From Subdoligranulum variabile (GTDB lineage Bacteria; Bacillota; Clostridia; Oscillospirales; Ruminococcaceae), in NCBI RefSeq assembly GCF_025152575.1, contig NZ_CP102293.1:1054001-1118000 (forward strand): a stretch of 64,000 nucleotides of DNA, read 5' to 3'. Of this stretch, positions 58,214 through 64,000 are shown one piece after another. How positions within the stretch are numbered: position 1 is the first letter of the stretch; each line of letters starts with the position of its first letter. Position numbers and translations under genes: made by a program. Under the pieces are notes generated by a model, which saw only the letters and a program-made list of their open reading frames with translations, was not told the DNA's origin and did not search any database.

Positions 58214-58225
58214 AACTTTTGTAAA
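58214..58225 (-). promoter_or_regulatory. 12-bp motif shared with the ROK gene promoter (predicted ROK operator)
   Basis: TTTACAAAAGTT on the minus strand, about 16-27 bases after the transcription start; the identical 12-mer lies just after the ROK promoter at 59550-59561. Confidence 0.5.
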
Positions 58226-58247
58226 TATCCTTTCTGTTTGCATTCAT

Positions 58248-58277
58248 AGAATACACCAAAACCATTCAAGATGTCAA
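58248..58277 (-). promoter_or_regulatory. pentose operon promoter
   Basis: Perfect TTGACA (58272-58277), 18 bases and TATTCT (58248-58253) on the minus strand. The rest of 58278-58361 is AT-rich and shows no gene. Confidence 0.8.
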
Positions 58278-58361
58278 TACAATTTTGTGCATTTTCATAA
58301 CTCTGTCATACATTTGGCGGCTTGTACAAAAGCCGATTTTGATTTTATGCAATTTGGACAA

Positions 58362-58392
58362 TAAAAAAAGTCGCCGCCTTGGAGGCAGCGAC
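58362..58392 (-). terminator. ROK gene terminator
   Basis: GTCGC.GCC / GGC.GCGAC stem (58370-58378 with 58384-58392) followed by TTTTTTT on the minus strand. Confidence 0.9.
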
Positions 58393-58401
58393 TGGATATG
58401 T

Positions 58402-59532
58402 TCAAAGCTGTTTGACGAACTCATAGAGCAGCCGGGTGGCGGCGCCGATACAGACCGAATGGCCCGAACTGGGGCAGAAGGTCAGGAAATCCACCCGGTC
58501 GCCCGGGGAGCTCAGCGCCCGGATCAGCGACTGGAGACGGTGCTGGTAGGGCGGCAGATACTGGGAGAGCTGGCCGCCGATCATCAGCGGGCAGTCCAGG
58601 ATGGTATGGATGATGGTGACCGCATGGGCCAGATCCTCCAGATAGGTATCCCACAGTGCCCGGCAGGCGGCATCCCCCTCCTCCACCCGCTGGAAGAAGA
58701 CATCCAGACTGATGTCCAGATCGTCCGAGAGCAGGGCCGTGGAGCAGTAGGCTTCCAGGCAGCCCCGCCGGCCGCATTTGCAGGGCCGTCCGCCGGGATG
58801 CAGGCAGATATGGCCGAACTCGGCGGCCCGGTGTTCCACGCCATCGTAGAGCTTGCCGTCGATGAGGATGGCGCCGCCCACGCCGCGGTTCAGGGACAGA
58901 TAGGCCATGCTGGGCTGGTCGGTGCGTTTCCACCACTCGCCGAAACCGCCGCAGGTGGCGTCGTTGTCCAGCAGGACCTTGTAGGGGATCCGGCTCAGGA
59001 AGCGGGCGGGCGTGGAGGTGTGCACCCCGATGGTGGGGGCATATTCGATGGTCATCTCGGGGCCGATGATGCCGGGCAGCGTCAGCGCCACCCCCAGCAG
59101 CCGGTTCCGGTCCAGATGGTTGCTGTCCAGGAAATGTTCGATGAGGCCGGCCAGTTCCCCGCCGTAGGTCTCGGTGTTGGCAAAGGGCAGCGCGGCCCGC
59201 TGGCTGGCCAGCGTCTCCTTGCGCAGATTGATGGCCACGATGCGCAGATCCCGGCTGGTCAGCTCGATGCCCAGGGCGAAGCGGGCGTCGGGCAGCGGCA
59301 CGATGAGCTGCGGACGCCGGCCGCCGGTGGAATCGGTGGTGACCGAGCGGTCGATGAGGCCCATCTCGGTGAGTTCGTTCAGGTTCTGGGTCAGCGTGGG
59401 CAGACTCATGGACAGCTGGAAAGCCAGCTCCTGTTTGGTAACGGGCTCCCACCGCGCAATGAGATAGCGGTAGACCCGGTTGCGGTTCTGTTTACGCAGC
59501 TCTACTGTGGATAACGGTCTGTGAGCACTCAT
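58402..59532 (-). CDS. ROK-family transcriptional regulator
   Basis: 376 residues. An N-terminal winged helix (about 10-70, NRVYRYLIARWEPVTKQELAFQLSMSLPTLTQNLNELTEMGLI) is joined to a ROK sugar-kinase-like domain with FALGIELTSRDLRIVAINL and the zinc motif HICLHPGGRPCKCGRRGCLEAY (H-x-C..C-x-C..C). It is thus of the XylR/NagC type rather than a glucokinase. It lies directly upstream of the pentose operon in the same direction, separated by terminator and promoter, and both promoters share TTTACAAAAGTT, so it probably represses the operon and itself until a sugar binds. AAGGGGG precedes ATG 59532. Confidence 0.93.
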   Translation of the reverse strand: MSAHRPLSTVELRKQNRNRVYRYLIARWEPVTKQELAFQLSMSLPTLTQNLNELTEMGLIDRSVTTDSTGGRRPQLIVPLPDARFALGIELTSRDLRIVAINLRKETLASQRAALPFANTETYGGELAGLIEHFLDSNHLDRNRLLGVALTLPGIIGPEMTIEYAPTIGVHTSTPARFLSRIPYKVLLDNDATCGGFGEWWKRTDQPSMAYLSLNRGVGGAILIDGKLYDGVEHRAAEFGHICLHPGGRPCKCGRRGCLEAYCSTALLSDDLDISLDVFFQRVEEGDAACRALWDTYLEDLAHAVTIIHTILDCPLMIGGQLSQYLPPYQHRLQSLIRALSSPGDRVDFLTFCPSSGHSVCIGAATRLLYEFVKQL

Positions 59533-59549
59533 AACAGCCCCCTTGCACC

Positions 59550-59599
59550 AACTTTTGTAAAACTGGTTTCATTATACCATGGAACTGTGCAGAATGCAA
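59550..59599 (-). promoter_or_regulatory. ROK gene promoter with shared 12-bp motif
   Basis: TTGCAT (59594-59599), 17 bases and TATAAT (59571-59576) on the minus strand; the motif TTTACAAAAGTT (59550-59561) follows the transcription start by a few bases. Confidence 0.75.
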
Positions 59600-59663
59600 A
59601 CGCTGCAGCCAAAAAAACGGTTGAAATTGTGCAATATTTTTGTATTTTCCGGTGGAGTGGAAC

Positions 59664-59692
59664 AAAAAAGCCACCGGCTCATGCCGGTGGCT
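59664..59692 (-). terminator. terminator of the isomerase-aldolase-kinase operon
   Basis: A perfect 10-bp stem (59669-59678 with 59683-59692), loop TCAT, followed by TTTTT on the minus strand. Confidence 0.92.
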
Positions 59693-59713
59693 CCGGGTGT
59701 ACTTGCCAACCCG

Positions 59714-60775
59714 TTACAGTTTTTCCCAGCCGGAGGCGATTTTTTCGTCCAGCTCGGCGAAGGTGCGCAGCCCGCTGAGGGCATCGTAGGCTTCCACGCA
59801 GCTGGCACCGGTGCCCGCCGCATAGTGCAGGCAGGTCTCCAGGGGACAGCCGTCCAGCCGGGCCTTGAGGAAGGCCGCAATGCTGGTGTCCCCCGCCCCG
59901 GTGCCGGACAGCACCCGCGCCGGTTTGTAGCTGCGCTCGAACCGCTCGGTGGTGCCGTCGGTGTAGTAGAGCCCCGGCGTGCCGCACTTGATGAGCAGCT
60001 CGTGGGCCCCCAGCGCCAGCACCTGCCGGGCCAGGGGGCGGATGTCGGTGTCCAGATCCAGCACGGCGGTGACGTCGCCGCCCTCCGCCCGGCGCAGCCA
60101 GCGCTCATACCGCGGCCGGTCCGCCATGAAGCAGAGTTCCTCCACACTGGGCACAAAGCAGTCCACATAGCGCAGCACCCGCCGCAAAATCAGCGTCCAG
60201 TCCGCCCGGCCGGCGTCGGTGCCGGGGTCCACCGCCGCCATATCCAGCGAGGTGTGCAGCCCCGCCGCCTTGGCACGGCGGAAGATCTCGGCCAGTTCGG
60301 CGCCGTCCTCGGCGTACATATGGCGCATGAGGGGCGGATACCCGAAGTGGAACCAGGCCGCTCCGGTCAGTTTGTCGGAGTCAATGTCGTCAGCCCGGAA
60401 GGTATCGTTGGCGCCGGGATTGTGCAGGAAGATGCGGTCGGTGCCCGGCGGCGCGATGACGATGGAGTAGGAGGTGCTGCTGTCCGGCGAGACGATCATC
60501 CCTTCCGCCGCGTCATACTGCCGCAGCCGTTCCAGGATGAGCCGGCCGAAGTCGTCATCCCCCACCTTGCCCATCAGTTCCACCTCGGCGCCGAGGATCT
60601 TCAGCGCCAGACCGGTGTTGGCCACGGCGCCGCCGGTGTGCAGGTCCACCCCCGCCATCTGCACCAGCTTGCCGGGGGCCAGCAGCCGGTTCAGCGGCTG
60701 GGGACTGCCCGCGGGAAAGACCGGCGTGATGTCCAGGCAGATATGCCCCGCCACGATGATCTTTTTGCCTGCCAC
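59714..60775 (-). CDS. PfkB-family carbohydrate kinase
   Basis: 353 residues from GTG 60775; its ribosome binding site AGGGGGTGA is the end of the preceding aldolase gene, so the two are translationally coupled. PfkB fold: IIVAGHICLDITPVF near the N-terminus, HTGGAVANTGLALKILG (46-62, PfkB motif 1 region), and the anion-hole/catalytic motif GTGAGDTSIAAF (291-302) with base D296. Substrates in the family include fructose, ribose, tagatose 6-phosphate and 5-dehydro-2-deoxygluconate (IolC). With a class II aldolase next door, it presumably phosphorylates the ketose that the aldolase cleaves. Confidence 0.9.
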   Translation of the reverse strand: MAGKKIIVAGHICLDITPVFPAGSPQPLNRLLAPGKLVQMAGVDLHTGGAVANTGLALKILGAEVELMGKVGDDDFGRLILERLRQYDAAEGMIVSPDSSTSYSIVIAPPGTDRIFLHNPGANDTFRADDIDSDKLTGAAWFHFGYPPLMRHMYAEDGAELAEIFRRAKAAGLHTSLDMAAVDPGTDAGRADWTLILRRVLRYVDCFVPSVEELCFMADRPRYERWLRRAEGGDVTAVLDLDTDIRPLARQVLALGAHELLIKCGTPGLYYTDGTTERFERSYKPARVLSGTGAGDTSIAAFLKARLDGCPLETCLHYAAGTGASCVEAYDALSGLRTFAELDEKIASGWEKL

Positions 60776-60782
60776 GGCGCGC

Positions 60783-61613
60783 TCACCCCCTGCCCGCGCT
60801 GCCGAAGATGCGCATCTTCTTCATGGTCTCCTGCTGCACCGCGTCGGCGATGCCGTTCTGCAGGTCGGTGAGGCCGCAGCCCTCCCGGTAGAGGTCGTGG
60901 GCGGCCCGGGCCGCCGCACAGTTGATGTCGGTAAAAATGTTGATCTTGGCGATGCCGTTGGCCACACAGTTCCGGAAATTCTCGTCGGACAGGCCGCTGC
61001 CGCCGTGGAGCACCAGCGGGGTGGACACGGTATGGGCGATCTCGGCCAGGCGGCCGATATCCAGCCTGGGTTTGGATTTGTAGGCGCCGTGAGCTGTGCC
61101 GATGGCCACCGCCAGGGCGTCCACCTCGGTGCGGTTCACAAAGTCCAGGGCCTGGGCGGGCTGGGTGTAGATGCTGCCGTCATCGTCGGCCACATTGTCC
61201 CCCACATGGCCCAGTTCCCCCTCCACCGAGGCGCCGAACAACCGGGCAATGCGCACCATCTGGGCCACCCGGCCGATGTTGTGCTCGTAGGAATCGGTGG
61301 AGCAGTCGTACATGATGGAGGAAAAGCCCAGCCGCAGGGCTTCCAGGATCTTCGGCTCGGTGAGGCCGTGGTCAAAGTGCAGCACCACCGGCACCGTGGC
61401 CTTTTTGGCCATGGGCAGCAGGAAATAGGCCAGTTCCTCCAGGCTGGCGTAGGGCAGAAGCACCTCCGCCGTGCCGATGATCACCGGGCTTCTCAGCGCC
61501 TCGGCGGCCGCCAGCACGCCCTTGGCCATCTCCAGATTCACCGTGTTGAACAGCCCCACACCGTAATGGTTTTTCTGGGCGTCTTTCAGCACTTCCCGCA
61601 GGGTAACAAGCAT
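60783..61613 (-). CDS. class II ketose-bisphosphate aldolase (FbaA/GatY/IolJ family)
   Basis: 276 residues. Zinc-dependent aldolase: HFDHG (79-83, with catalytic D81 and zinc ligand H82), EGELGHVG (about 131-138), and LHGGSGL (third zinc-site histidine), plus the C-terminal INIFTD phosphate-binding element. These enzymes split ketose 1-phosphates or bisphosphates into dihydroxyacetone phosphate and an aldehyde. The general pathway FbaA is usually encoded alone; here operon context with sugar isomerases, PfkB kinase and an oxidoreductase suggests a dedicated substrate such as tagatose 1,6-bisphosphate or the inositol intermediate. GGAGGGAT precedes ATG 61613. Confidence 0.9.
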   Translation of the reverse strand: MLVTLREVLKDAQKNHYGVGLFNTVNLEMAKGVLAAAEALRSPVIIGTAEVLLPYASLEELAYFLLPMAKKATVPVVLHFDHGLTEPKILEALRLGFSSIMYDCSTDSYEHNIGRVAQMVRIARLFGASVEGELGHVGDNVADDDGSIYTQPAQALDFVNRTEVDALAVAIGTAHGAYKSKPRLDIGRLAEIAHTVSTPLVLHGGSGLSDENFRNCVANGIAKINIFTDINCAAARAAHDLYREGCGLTDLQNGIADAVQQETMKKMRIFGSAGRG

Positions 61614-61632
61614 TGGTATCCCTCCGATCCGC

Positions 61633-62667
61633 TCACGCCAAACCCATGAGCAGATTCATCACATACATTTCCAGCGATTCAAAGTCCCGGTTCTCCACGC
61701 ACTTCTTCTGGAAGTCATAGTCGAACCGCTCCACCTTCTCCTCCAGCGCCTTGAAGATGTTCAGGCTGTTCTCCAGGTGCTTGTAGCTGTCCTCGTCCCG
61801 GGTGGTGCGCATGGCCTTCACGTCCAGGCCCACGTACTCTCCGTGGCTGCCGTAGTTGTTCTCCTTCAGCACCTTCACCTGGTTGAATGCCGCCCGCAGA
61901 TTCTCCACGCCGAAGCTCTTGTCCTGGTCGTAGCGGATGCCGTTCTGGTCGTTGAGGTGCACCGTCATCAGCTTGCCCATGGCCAGGGCAAAGCCGATCT
62001 CGTGGGCGGGGTCCAGCCCCGCCAGGATGGCATGGGCGCTCTCCAGGTTGCCGCCTACCCGGGATGGGTCGATGGTGGCCGCCGAGATGGCCATCACATG
62101 GCCGATGGTGCCGCAGATGCTGCGGTCGATGGGCTCATTGGGCTTGGGCTCGATGCAGACGCGGATCTTGGGGTCGTATTCCAGCATCTTGTTGATGGCC
62201 TCGATGAGCATCTTGGTGGCCCAGACGGGAGATTTGCTCTCGGCACAGAGGGTGCCTTCCCGGGCCAGCCACAGCACGATCAGGTCAGTGCCCAGCTCGT
62301 GGGCGATGTCGATGGAGCGGTAGGCCCGCCACATGGCGTAGTCCCGGTCCTCCTGGGAGATGCTCATGAAGCCGCCGTCCTGGGTATGGGGGTCCATCCA
62401 GAGGCGGGGCGCCACGAACTCCGCCTTGAGGCCGTATTTGTCCAGCTTCTGCTTCATCTCCCGGGCTTTTTCCTTGATCTCTTCCTCGGTGTAGTCGTTG
62501 ATGTTGGGCACGGCGTCGTCGTCATGGAACTGCACGGCGGAGAAGCCCAGCTCAGCAAACTTCTTGAATTTTTCCTCGATGGGGATGGTCTTGCGGGTGG
62601 CGGGGCCGTAGGAATCGGCGCCCTCGTGGACATTCCAGGGGCCGACGGAAAACTTGAATTTGGTCAT
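61633..62667 (-). CDS. xylose-isomerase-family sugar isomerase
   Basis: 344 residues. It is an AP-endonuclease-2-like TIM barrel with the complete xylose isomerase active site: H48 (FHDDD), E173 and K175 (IEPKP), E209 and H212 (NLESAH), D240 (HLND), D247 and D249 (YDQD) and D282 (GLDVKAMR), i.e. both metal sites conserved. It is shorter than standard XylA proteins (about 390-440), mainly at the C-terminus. It could isomerise xylose, or another aldose fed by the neighbouring oxidoreductase and epimerase. AAGGAG precedes ATG 62667. It lies in one operon with the genes on both sides (19 and 27 bases). Confidence 0.85.
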   Translation of the reverse strand: MTKFKFSVGPWNVHEGADSYGPATRKTIPIEEKFKKFAELGFSAVQFHDDDAVPNINDYTEEEIKEKAREMKQKLDKYGLKAEFVAPRLWMDPHTQDGGFMSISQEDRDYAMWRAYRSIDIAHELGTDLIVLWLAREGTLCAESKSPVWATKMLIEAINKMLEYDPKIRVCIEPKPNEPIDRSICGTIGHVMAISAATIDPSRVGGNLESAHAILAGLDPAHEIGFALAMGKLMTVHLNDQNGIRYDQDKSFGVENLRAAFNQVKVLKENNYGSHGEYVGLDVKAMRTTRDEDSYKHLENSLNIFKALEEKVERFDYDFQKKCVENRDFESLEMYVMNLLMGLA

Positions 62668-62694
62668 GATGAAACTCCTTTTCTGTATAGCAGG

Positions 62695-63696
62695 TCAATC
62701 GGTCTTGAGGGCGTCGTCAAAGGCCACGTCGGAGGGCATGAAGTTGATCTTCTTGGTGAAGGCGCAGGCCTCGGTGCCGCCGAAGATGCGCTCCATGCCG
62801 CTGTCCTCCCACTCGATGGAGAGGGGGCCGTTGTAGCCGATCTGATTGAGCACCCGGATGATGTTGTCGAAGTCCACGTCGCCGTGGCCCGGGGAGACGA
62901 AGTTCCAGCCCCGGCGCTGGTCGCCGAAGGTGATGTGGGAACCCAGGATGCCGTTGCGGCCGTTGAGGTTCAGCTTGGTGTCCTTGATGTGGACGTGGTA
63001 GATGCGATCGGCGAAGTCATAGAGGAACATGGCCGGATCCAGCCCCTGCCAGATCAGGTGGCTGGGGTCAAAGTTGATGCCCAGGGTGGGACGGTAGTCA
63101 AAGACCTCCAGCAGCTTTTTGGTGCTCCAGTAGTCGTAGGCGATCTCGGTGGGGTGGACTTCCAGCGCCAGCCGGACGCCGTACTGGTCGTAGACATCCA
63201 TGATGGGGGACCACAGTTCCTTGATCCGGGCATAGCCCGCATCGATCTGCTCCTGGGAGGTCTGGGGGAAGGAATACCACATCTTCCAGATGGGCGAACC
63301 CATGAAGAAGGTCACCACCTTCACCCCCAGGTTGTGGGCCGCCTTGGCCGCGCATTCCATCTGATGAATGCCCCAGGCGCGGATCTCCTCCGGCTTGCCC
63401 GCCAGGGAGGAGGGCGCGAAGTTGTCCAGACGGCTGTCGTAGGCGTCGGGGTCGGCGTCTCCCACGCACTGCCCGGGCAGGTGCATGCCGATGGCCCAGC
63501 AGCCCAGGTCGTAGCGGGCCAGGGTGTCCTTCAGTTCCTGCACGTAGGCGGCGTCCTCGGCGGCGCGCTCCACGTCGATCTGCCCCCAGGAGGCGATCTC
63601 CAGGCCCTCATAGCCCATCTGTTTTGCGGTCTTGCACATTTCCTCCAGGGGCAGGTCCGCCCACTGGCCGGTAAAAATCGTAACGGGTCTTGCCAT
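62695..63696 (-). CDS. sugar phosphate isomerase/epimerase, IolE-like TIM barrel
   Basis: 333 residues. Xylose-isomerase-like TIM barrel of the IolE/IolI/hydroxypyruvate isomerase group, with metal ligands E179 (ALEVHPTEIAYDYW), D210 and H213 (INFDPSHLIWQGLD), H236 (HVHIKDTK) and a late glutamate in LSIEWED. Such proteins epimerise or dehydrate keto-inositols and keto-sugars. It starts 17 bases after the oxidoreductase gene, whose family supplies the 3-keto intermediates it would act on. GAAAGGAG precedes ATG 63696. Confidence 0.88.
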   Translation of the reverse strand: MARPVTIFTGQWADLPLEEMCKTAKQMGYEGLEIASWGQIDVERAAEDAAYVQELKDTLARYDLGCWAIGMHLPGQCVGDADPDAYDSRLDNFAPSSLAGKPEEIRAWGIHQMECAAKAAHNLGVKVVTFFMGSPIWKMWYSFPQTSQEQIDAGYARIKELWSPIMDVYDQYGVRLALEVHPTEIAYDYWSTKKLLEVFDYRPTLGINFDPSHLIWQGLDPAMFLYDFADRIYHVHIKDTKLNLNGRNGILGSHITFGDQRRGWNFVSPGHGDVDFDNIIRVLNQIGYNGPLSIEWEDSGMERIFGGTEACAFTKKINFMPSDVAFDDALKTD

Positions 63697-63713
63697 ACGT
63701 CCTTACTCCTTTC

Positions 63714-64000
63714 TCACAGGTTCACCCACACGTTGCCCTTGTCGTTGCTTTCCAGGCAGGCTTCCACAAAGCGGAGCCCTTCCAGACCGGCGTCGGCGGT
63801 GGGATAGTCAATCATACTCTCGGTGAAGGTGCCGTCCTTCTTGGCGGCCACACAGTCGGTAAAGCTGTCGTAGAGGTTGCCCATGGCCTCGATCCAGCCC
63901 TCGGTATGGCCCGCGGGCAGGCGGCCGTACCGGGCGGCGGCGGGCGTCACGGCGCCGTAGCCCCGGCGGATGATCCGCGGCACGCCGTCCTCCCCGATGA
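63714..64000 (-). CDS. Gfo/Idh/MocA-family oxidoreductase, C-terminal end (5' part outside window)
   Basis: The frame is open from the window edge to a stop at 63714, giving the last 95 residues or so. GHTEGWIEAMGNLYDSF and YPTADAGLEGLRFVEACLESNDKGNVWVNL form the typical C-terminal end of Gfo/Idh/MocA dehydrogenases (after the GFO_IDH_MocA_C domain), where the region before the final helix ends in a short hydrophobic strand. The NAD-binding part is missing here because the window ends, not because of mutation. It is the upstream partner of the epimerase gene and likely oxidises a cyclitol or sugar at C2 or C3. Confidence 0.8.
   Translation of the reverse strand, partial: IGEDGVPRIIRRGYGAVTPAAARYGRLPAGHTEGWIEAMGNLYDSFTDCVAAKKDGTFTESMIDYPTADAGLEGLRFVEACLESNDKGNVWVNL

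Noticed and set aside
58402..59532. Glucokinase
   Set aside because: The N-terminal winged helix and position before the sugar operon show that it is a ROK regulator, not a catalytic kinase.

Overview
The window looks like chromosome of a GC-rich gut Firmicute, most likely an Oscillospiraceae member near Faecalibacterium, Gemmiger or Subdoligranulum. This is inference from GC-rich coding DNA, AGGAGG-type ribosome binding sites, canonical TTGACA/TATAAT promoters, Gram-positive lipoprotein sorting signals, and a gene set rich in plant-sugar use plus a bile-salt-hydrolase-like enzyme. No name can be proved from the sequence alone. There is no CRISPR array, no insertion sequence and no intact prophage. 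Because GC is high, very long open frames lie antisense to real genes and were discarded.

Layout. 1-10 kb is housekeeping: a truncated UMF1-type transporter, an rRNA/tRNA methyltransferase, cysK, pyrG, citrate synthase, a CBS-domain pyrophosphatase and typA. 10.5-16.6 kb is an array of five tandem paralogous lipoproteins, followed by a tRNA-Pro gene. 17-18.4 kb holds thioredoxin, rhodanese and a Crp/Fnr regulator. 18.4-27.3 kb is a raffinose-type unit: AraC regulator, three-gene ABC importer, GH36 alpha-galactosidase and an amylosucrase-like enzyme with a repetitive N-terminal tail. A GH2 beta-galactosidase follows. 30.3-31.9 kb carries a lone phage terminase pair. 32-36.3 kb has a YczE-like protein, a BlaI regulator with an unusual M56-M23 fusion, and an MFS exporter behind what looks like a leader-peptide attenuator. 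36.3-38.5 kb is an ars-type operon, and the bile-salt-hydrolase-like gene is divergent from it. 39.6-44.2 kb has an ECF sigma / RsgI-like anti-sigma / DxDGDGVCD-repeat protein operon, then a PepSY lipoprotein and its two-component system. 44.3-46.9 kb has a MarR gene, a structured intergenic stretch and a MarR-MATE operon. 47-64 kb is sugar catabolism.

How the parts work together. The 47.0-58.1 kb operon couples a monosaccharide ABC importer to a xylulokinase-like kinase, a fucose/arabinose-isomerase-family enzyme, a DUF4867-like protein, FSA-type transaldolase and split transketolase. That is a complete route from imported pentose to glycolytic intermediates. A ROK regulator sits just upstream and shares a 12-bp promoter motif with the operon. 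The 59.7-64 kb operon (Gfo/Idh oxidoreductase, two TIM-barrel isomerases, class II aldolase, PfkB kinase) resembles inositol-type catabolism but is not a known set.

The most notable signals are: (1) a five-codon leader peptide and nested RNA hairpin that would sequester the ribosome binding site of the MFS exporter at 36.2 kb; (2) the BlaR1-like M56 sensor fused to an M23 peptidase and coiled coil; (3) the five-gene lipoprotein array; (4) well-placed operators for MarR, ArsR, BlaI, ROK and an unknown citrate-synthase regulator.
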